From the NCBI GenBank assembly GCA_023136145.1, contig JAGLRU010000422.1:1-9760 (forward strand): 9,760 nt of DNA, read 5' to 3'. Within the stretch, counting starts at the first letter, position 1. The number at the start of each line of letters is the position of its first letter. This document shows positions 1 to 6,900 of the stretch, in pieces. Both the position numbers and the translations under genes were made by a program. The notes under the pieces were generated by a model. The model saw only the letters and a list, made by a program, of their open reading frames with translations, did not search any database and had not been told where the DNA came from. Origin of the DNA: Alphaproteobacteria bacterium (lineage in GTDB: Bacteria > Pseudomonadota > Alphaproteobacteria > Micavibrionales > UBA2020).

Positions 1-237
1 AGTCAAGGGTGGTATAGGTAATATCCGTAAATGTTCTCGTCTCGAGATTGCCGTAATTTTGGATAGTGATCGTATCAAAAGCGATTGTCTCGTCTATCGG
101 AGTCCTGCCGATGGCAGTGTCACCTAAGCTATCCTGATTATTGTTATCGATCATAAGGTCTCCGTTACCTTGGGTGGAGGCTTTTGTATAGATAGTTCCG
201 GCTCCTCCCATGCGGCTGGTTGAGGCTCCCGCGAGAC
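1..237 (-). repeat. Partial linker after G5, cut by the window edge
   Basis: GLAGASTSRMGGAGTIYTK, LMIDNNNQDSLGDTAIGRTP and FDTITIQNYGNLETR, running off the edge at ITYTTLD. Position 1 corresponds to base 982 of the G4-G5 linker and to 5573 in the G2-G3 linker. Because it is a full linker and not the short-ladder junction seen after G3, at least one more G module is expected outside the window. Confidence 0.65.
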
Positions 238-2287
238 CTCCATGCGCCTCGTAAGAAACAGTTGAAGAATCAGTGGTGTAATAAACAGCTATTCTTCCGC
301 CTCCGCCTCCGCCAGCGTAGGAATCCTCACCGGTTCCCCCGTTCGCTGTAATCGTTCCCGCTCCCGTTAGTGTACCTGTCATAATATAAACACTTCCTCC
401 TGAACCTCCGCCGGCATCACTTCCACCGTTTCCACCGTTCGAGGATATGGTTCCGGCTATGGTAGTGGTTCCTGCAATGGCCAGTTTAACAGCTCCTCCT
501 CCGGCTCCGCCTGTACCAGAATCTCCTCCTCCGCTTCCAAGGTCAGTCGGCTCTGTGATCGATCCATACGCGCCTCCGCCTGAGCCGGCGTTTCCGTCTC
601 CGCCGTCTCCGCCGTACCCGGCGCCTCCGGCGCGAGTACCATTGGTTCCCGCGCCTGTTCCCGCGGAATGCTGGTAGCCTCTGGCGTTTACGTTGATGGT
701 GCCGCCGGAAGATAAATTGAAGTTAGCGGCTGTGATGTCGATTACATATTGCTTGACCGTTGTATTGTATTCAGTCGTTAAGGTCCCTACCACTCCGATA
801 TTAAAATCACCCGCGGTGGTAATGGCGTGTCTGGCCTCCATATATCCGTTTACGGCACAACTCGTGTAGGTTCTTGAGGTGTAAGCGTAAAGCCTTGATG
901 TCGCCGGAACAGTTAGTGCTCCTCCTCCGCTCAATAAATCGAATGTTCCTCCGATATCGGTTATCGTTCCTTTGGTTGACCAGTCAAGGGTGGTATAGGT
1001 GATGTTTGTGGAGGAGCCTGTTTCCAGGTTGCCGTAGTTTTGGATAGTTAAGGTATCAAAGGTAATTGTTTCGTCTATCGGGGTTTTACCGATGTAACTG
1101 TCATTCAACCTATCCTGATTATTGTTATCGAGCGTAAGGTCTCCGTTACTTTGGGCAACGGCTTTTGTGTAGATGGTTCCGGCTCCTCCCATGCGGGTGG
1201 TTGAGGCTCCCGCGAGACCTCCGTAGGCCTCATAAGAAACAGTTGAGGAATCCGTGGTGTAATGCATGGCTATTCTTCCGCCGCTTCCTCCACCGCAAAC
1301 ACTATTGTAGCCATTACCTCCATTAGCGATGATCGTTCCATCTCCCGCAAGGGTACCTGTCGTAATATAAACACTTCCTCCCGAGCCTCCGCCGGCGCCT
1401 TCCTGGCCTGTTCCTCCATTTGAGGATATGGTTCCGGCTATGGTAGCAGTTCCCGCGATGGTCAGCTTAACAGCGCCTCCGCCAGCTCCGCCATAATCAC
1501 TCGCGTCTCCTCCCCCGCTTCCGATGTTAATTGGCTCTGTAATAGAGCCGTACGCTGAGCCGCCGGAGATGCCATTTCCATATCCTCCGTCTCCGCCATA
1601 TCCGGCGCCTGAGCCGCCTCCACTAGCGTTAGTTCCCGCTCCTGTCCCTTCGGAATGCTGATAGCCTGTGGAGTCTACATTGATAGTGCCGTTAATAGTT
1701 GCGCCACCGGTCTGGATATCAAGATTAACCGTTCCCACAACAAGAGTGGTTCCGGCAGACTGAGTGATATTCGCTCCTGTGTGGACTGTAAGGTTTCCGT
1801 CATCTATGATCAAGGCGCCGTTAGCGATACCATTATAAGTGAAGGTAAGAACAGGGTTTGTTGTGCCGCCCTCGTTACCGAGAATTAAAGAATTGATTGT
1901 CGTTGAAGAGGGTAAATTGACCGTTCCGGTAAGATTTATTACAACGTCATCCGCAGCTGTAGGGGTTCTGTCTAAGTCCCAGTTCCCCGCGGTATCCCAG
2001 TCTGATGATTCCAAACCAAGCCATGTGATCGCGGCGCCTGTAAATATCCAGTTTATGTTGTTTCCTCCGTCTGTTGTATTTACCGCGTACATTGTCCTTC
2101 CGCCTGAGGCGTCTGAGTAATTTACGTCTATGTAAGCTAAGTCATATGTTCCGTTCATTACTAAACTCCAGGCGGCTGTTGTATCGGATTGAAGTGTTAT
2201 GAGATTACCTAAGGCTCCCTGTAACTCAAAGTGTCCTCCGGAGTCTACCGTTAGCGTATCAGCGTCATCTATTGTTATTGTTGTGCC
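1..2287 (-). CDS. Continuation of the same giant protein after the frameshift, 3'-partial
   Basis: This frame (codons 2285-2287 down to 2-4) is open for 762 codons to the window edge. It resumes the interrupted ladder exactly where the upstream frame loses it: TTITIDDADTLTV matches the TITIDDADTVT seen at about 7830 and 4325. It then reads the end of ladder 2, a connector, a W motif, Gly-rich module G4, a linker, G5 and part of another linker. Upstream in this frame a TAG at 2321-2323 closes it, so the two frames overlap by only about 55 bases. It has no credible start of its own: no ribosome-binding site or signal peptide, and the first internal ATG (2157-2159) lies inside the conserved MNGTYD core. 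A gene caller would probably report it as a separate gene. I read it as the same gene, split by a recent one-base shift or a sequence error, because 762 stop-free codons with intact repeats argue against long decay. Confidence 0.83.
238..704 (-). repeat. Gly-rich module G5
   Basis: INVNARGYQHSAGTGAGTNG, AGGAGYGGDGGDG, GGGAVKLAIAGTTTIAGTI, SSNGGNGGSDAGGGSGGSVY, ANGGTGEDSYAGGGGGGRIA, ending in EAHGG. It is the sister of G4. The GGX stretch is extended by GNAGSGGGAYG. A GC-rich, Gly-codon-dense strand asymmetry makes this segment look like an ORF in other frames (about 447-677 plus strand, 457-642 minus strand); those are shadows. Confidence 0.73.
705..1217 (-). repeat. Linker module between G4 and G5
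   Basis: Cores GGAGTIYTK, LTLDNNNQDRL, YIGKTPIDETITFDTLTI, ITDIGGTFDLLSGGGALTV, LYAYTSRTYTSCAVNGY and YVIDITAANFNLSSGG. Its sequence is closely related to the linkers in the first array, with the conserved Cys retained. The G4 and G5 starts (1677 and 690) are 987 bp apart, two codons more than the spacing in the first array. Confidence 0.67.
1218..1690 (-). repeat. Gly-rich module G4
   Basis: About 157 residues: INVDSTGYQHSEGTGAGT, SGAGYGGDGGYG, GGGAVKLTIAGTATIAGTI, SSNGGTGQEGAGGGSGGSVY, then ANGGNGYNSVCGGGSGGRIA. It shares with G5, and not with G1-G3, the SSNGG core (YANGG in G1-G3), SYEAxGGLAGAST and GTIYTK. A Cys in the Gly run (SVCGGG) is unique to this module. Confidence 0.73.
1691..2202 (-). 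repeat. Connector, W motif W4 and lead-in, with unusual substitutions
   Basis: Connector LITLQSDTTAAWSLVMNG, AYIDVNYSDASGGRT, YAVNTTDGGNNINWIF, then TWLGLESSDWDTAGNW, DLDRTPTAADDVVI and the lead-in GALIIDDGNLTV, VNLDIQTGG. It departs from the consensus of the other copies at several otherwise fixed places: WLGL for WDGS, AVNTTDGGNNIN for AATSTDGGNNTN, AY for DY. The frame is intact throughout and it enters G4 in the same way that W2 enters G1. Confidence 0.68.
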
Positions 2288-3976
2288 TCGCTGTAGTAGA
2301 GGAAAGCATTCCTCCTGATTCTACTGTTATGTTTCCGTTAAAGTTGGTGCTACCTCCAAGAGAAAGCGTTCCCTCCTGTATGATAAGGGCACCTGCTAAG
2401 GTTAATGTTCCTGATGTAGTAACTGTGTTTGATAATTTATTTACTGTAAGTGTTCCTGTGGGCAAGTTATCACTTGTTAATGTTATTGTCTGGGCGTTTG
2501 TTCCGGAGAAGGTCATAGCCGCGTTCCCTTGATTAAAAGAAGCGCCTACTGTTAAATCACCTTCCGCTTCTATCGTTCCTGTATCAACTTCTCCGTCTGT
2601 AAAATTAAGAGTGCCTGTCGCGACTATTGTATCGCCACTTGTTATGGTGAGAGTGTCGGATACATCGGTTGTTTTGTTAACGCTTACGTTGTTGAAGGTC
2701 TCTGTTGTAGCCACATTATAGGTTCCGTCTGTTGCGCCTCCGAATGTTACTGTTCCTGTGTCTTCGTTGAAGGTTCCGCCTGACTTGGTAAAGTTAGTGT
2801 CTACTCTAAGGGTACCGCTTCCGCATGTAAGGGTTCCGCCTTCCTGGGTATAGTCACCTGTAACTGTGAGGTTATTGTCATTCATTTCTAATGTGCCGAG
2901 ACTAAGATAAAGATCATTGCTTGCTGTTAACTCATCCTGAAGCGTCCATTCGCCTGAGACATTATTAAACTTAACATCATAGAAGTCATCGGCTCCTGAT
3001 GATGAGGTTGTAATAGTTTTTCCTGTTGAAGAGGCGTCAAGGAGTACTCTTCCCGAGTTAGGTGTAAATATGCCTGTTCCCGATATCTCCCAGCTGCCTC
3101 CCGCTGTAAAGGATGTATCATCTAATGCGGCCGGAGCAGATAGGGTTCCTGATGATACTGTAACGTTACCGCCTATATCAAGGTCAGAGGAGGCGTTACT
3201 CGCGTTAAGGGTTCCTCCGTTTATGAGAAGGTTACCGGATAGGGTGAGGTTGTTTGTTGAGATATCTAATGTGCCGTTTGTCAGGGTTAGGTCATTAGCT
3301 GCGGTTATAGCTCCGTCTGAGGTGTAGGTGCTTCCTGATGAATTAAGTGTAAGGTTGTAGTATGAGGATAGTGATGAGAGAAGGTTTGTTGTTACTCCTG
3401 TTCCGGCATTATAGGTTATTGTTCCTCCTGAATTGATCCATGTTCCGGCATTCTTTACTATGTCTGTTGTTGTGTTGTCTGATTCGATTTCTAAGGTGCC
3501 GCTTGATATCGTAACAGTGTCTCCTGAGGCGTCTCCAAAGCTAACAATACCTGTTCCTGTTTTTAATGTTCCTCCGTTTATTGCGGTATTGCCGTTTATT
3601 GATAATGTTTGGTCGTTTGCGTCTAATGTTCCTTGTATTACCGTAAGATTGTTTGATAGTGTAAGAACATCCTGTAACTGGAACGTCGCTCCTCCTCCGC
3701 CATCGTTTATTGTAAGATTGTAAAGTGTTTCACTGTCTGTTGTAAGGGTCTTTGTTCCGCTTGATGGGTTAAGTAGTATTGTTGATGTGGCTTCCTGTAT
3801 AGTTCCGTTTGTAAAATCTATTGAACCTCCTACCGTAAATGTGGTTGTGTTTAAATCGAGTGTCGCATCTATATCTACATTATTTACTACCGTTAGATTG
3901 CTGTTGCAGGTAAGGGTTCTGCCCGGTTGGATCGCGAGAGAGCCTATTGCCCAGGCGCTGTCCAAAGCGGGTTCAT
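2203..3976 (-). repeat. Long beta-ladder domain, copy 2, broken by the frameshift
   Basis: Same domain as ladder 1, rung for rung, with long stretches of identical protein such as TNLLSSLSSYYNLTLNSSGS and LTCGSGTLRVDTNFTKSGG. Residue differences are scattered (ASSDL for ASCDL, FTPNSGR for FTHNSGR, DGTYNV for NGTLDV). The base-level frameshift at 2282-2297 falls near its C-terminal end, in the strand just before the TIDDADTLTV cap. The last roughly 28 residues are read in the other frame. Confidence 0.75.
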
Positions 3977-6900
3977 TGGTTACACCGCTTGAGGGAATTA
4001 TAACATCGTCATCTTCAACCGGTTGTCTGCCAAGATCCCAGTTATCTCCGGTACCCCAATCTGTCGACTCTGAACCGTCCCATGTTATAATTGCTCCTTC
4101 AAATACCCAGTTTGTGTTGTTTCCTCCGCTTGTTGAGGTCGCGGCAAATATTGTTTTTCCTCCTGAGGCGTCTGAATAGCTTACGTTTACGTAGTCTATA
4201 TTGTATGTACCGTTCATTATAAGGCTCCAGGCGGCTGTCGTATCGGATTGGAGTGTTATGAGATTACCGGAAGCGCCTTGTATTGTCAGGGTTCCTCCTA
4301 AATCTACCGTTACCGTATCAGCGTCATCTATTGTTATAGTTCTGCCGCCTGTAGTGCAGGAAAGCGTACATCCTGAGGCAACGCTTACATTACCGTTAAA
4401 GGTGGCATTGCCTCCGAGGATGAGGTTACCGTTTGTGAGGGTTGTGAGATTCGCTACGATAAAAGCGTCCTGCGCGGTCCATTCTCCTCCTATTCCGTTC
4501 ATGGTTAGATGATAGAAGGTTGTTCCTCCGGATGTTATGGTGTTTCCTGTAGAGGTGCCGGCGAAGGTTGCTGTCTGACTTGAATGGGTGAAGGTTCCGC
4601 CTGAATTGGTGAAGTTACCGTGGATCGTAATATCATGGGTATTCGCGTCGAGTTTACCGCTGTTCTGGATAGTTACATTATTAAATGTCCAGTCGGTTGT
4701 GAGAAGAGGGGTTCGTTCACCACTATTACTGTTGTTATCCACTATTAGATTGCCGTAAGTCTGGGAGGAGGGTTTTTTGTAGATCGTTCCGGCTCCGCCG
4801 TAAGAACCATTATAGCCCCAGCCACCATAGGCCTGATAAGTTACCGAGGAATTATCGATGGTGTAGTACATGGCTATTCTTCCGCCTCCGCCTCCAGCGC
4901 CAGCACCACTATGACCATTTCCTCCATTGGCAGCAATAGTTCCCGCTCCGCCAAGAGTGCCTGTTGTAATATATATACTTCCTCCTGAACCTCCGCCATC
5001 ATCAGTACTACCGTTTCCGCCATTCGCGTAGATGGTTCCGGCTACAGTGGTAGTTCCTGTAACAGTCAATTTGACAGCGCCTCCTCCGCGTCCACCACCA
5101 GTACCACCGTCGGTTCCTCCGCCGCTTCCAATATCAGTCGGAACGGTTATGGACCCATAGGCGGAACCGCCGGCGGCATAACCATCTCCTCCATCACCAC
5201 CATATCCGGCGCCACCTGAAAAATCAGCATGGTTTCCTCCTTCCCCGGGTCCTGTTGAAGACTGGTAGCCGCGGGAGCTTACGTTGATAGTGCCGCCAGA
5301 GGCTATATTGAGGTTAGCGGCTGTGATGTCAATTACATATTGCTGGATAGTTGTATTGTATTCATGCGTTAATGTTCCTACTGTTCCAATGTTAAAATCA
5401 CCCGCGGTGGTAATAGCCTGCCTCGCTTCCATCCATCCATTTACGGTACAACTACTGTGGGTTCTTGATGTGTAAGCGTAAAGCCTTGATGTCGCCGGAA
5501 CAATTAAAGCTCCTCCGCCGCTTAATAAATCGAATGTTCCTCCGATATCGGTTATTATTCCTTTGGTTGACCAGTCAAGGGTAGTATAGGTAATATTGGT
5601 GGAAGAACCTGTTTCCAGATTGCCATACTTTTGGATAGTAATCGTATCAAAGGTAATTGTTTCGTTTATCGGAGTCCTGCCAATATATACGTCGTCTAAG
5701 CTATTCCGATCGTTGTTATCAATTGTAAGGTTTCCGTTAGCCGCGGCAGCTGCTTTTTTGTAGACTGTTCCCGCGCCGCCCGTGTAAGCTGTATGTCCAC
5801 TTCTGACTCCACCATAAGCCCAATAAGTTACCGTTGAATTATCAGTGGTGTAGTAAACGGCTATTCTTCCACCTCCGCCTCCGCCGCCATCATAGCCGGT
5901 CCCTCCATTGGCACTGATAGTTCCCGCTCCGGCAAGAGTGCCGGTTGTAATGTATACACTTCCTCCTGAACCTCCACCATCATCATTGCTACCGTTTCCG
6001 CCATTCGCGTAAATGGTTCCGGCTACAGTGGTAGTTCCTGTAACAGTCAATTTGACAGCGCCTCCGCCCCTTCCACCCGTATTAGAACCATCAGTTCCTC
6101 CTCCGCTTCCAATATCAGTTGGGGCGGTTATGGAACCGTAGGCGGAACCGCCGGCGACATAACCATCTCCTCCATCACCGCCATATCCGGCGCCACCTGA
6201 AAAATCACCATGGTTCCCCCCGTCTCCGGGTCCTGCTGAAGACTGGTAGCCTCGGGAGCTTACGTTGATGGTGCCACCGGAGGCTATATTGAAGTTAGCG
6301 GCTGTGATGTCAATTACGTATTGCTGGATAGTTGTATTGTATTCATGCGTTAATGTTCCTGTTGTTCCGATGTTAAAATCACCCGCCGTAGTAATGGCTT
6401 GTCTTGTTTCCATCCATCCGTTAATGGTACAACTGCTGTGGGTTCTTGATGTGTAAGCGTAAAGCCTTGATGTCGCGGGAACAAGAAGGGCTCCTCCTCC
6501 GCTTAATAAGTCGAATGTTCCGCCGATATCGGTTATTATTCCTCTGGTTGACCAGTCAAGAGTAGTATAAGTAATATTTGCCGAAGAGCGTGTTTCCAGA
6601 TTACCGTAGTTTTTGATAGTGATCGTATCAAAGGTAATTGTTTCGTTTATCGGAGTCCTGCCGATATATACGTCGTATAAGTTATTCCGATCGTTGTTAT
6701 CAATCGTAAGGCTTCCGTTAGCCACCGCGGCTACTTTTTTGTAGATAGTTCCCGCGCCACCCGTGTAATATGTATGTCCACTTCTGACTCCACCATAAGC
6801 CTGATAAGTTACCGTTGAAGAATCGGTGGTGTAGTAAACGGCTATTCTTCCACCTCCGCCGCCGCCTCCATCATAGCCGGTTCCTCCATTGGCACTGATT

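Larger units (their letters stand above)
1..4198 (-). repeat. Super-repeat copy 2, truncated by the window edge
   Basis: Bases 1-4198 align co-linearly with 5573-9760. AGTCTA at 4193-4198 matches 9755-9760, and AGTCAAGG at 1-8 matches 5573-5580. The net length difference is only 10 bases over 4.2 kb, one of which is the frameshift. Long stretches of the ladder are nearly identical at DNA level, for example 3790-3900 against 9350-9460. The last part of the unit (a third G module and the short ladder) would lie beyond position 1. Confidence 0.85.

Noticed and set aside
447..677. Pro-rich plus-strand frame and overlapping minus-strand frame in the G5 region
   Set aside because: Gly codons (GGN) read in antisense give Pro and Ala codons. 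The sense Gly-rich frame is conserved across five modules, the others are not.
2282..2297. Programmed ribosomal frameshifting signal
   Set aside because: No slippery heptamer or obvious downstream hairpin is seen, and the paralogous sites are in frame without it. An AGG codon at the site is not enough, so recoding is kept only as a remote option.
2265..2320. A true gene end at 2265 followed by a second independent gene
   Set aside because: The last residues before the stop are out of frame with both paralogous sites, the downstream frame continues the same strand of the ladder, and there is no intergenic space, ribosome-binding site or start codon in a fitting place.
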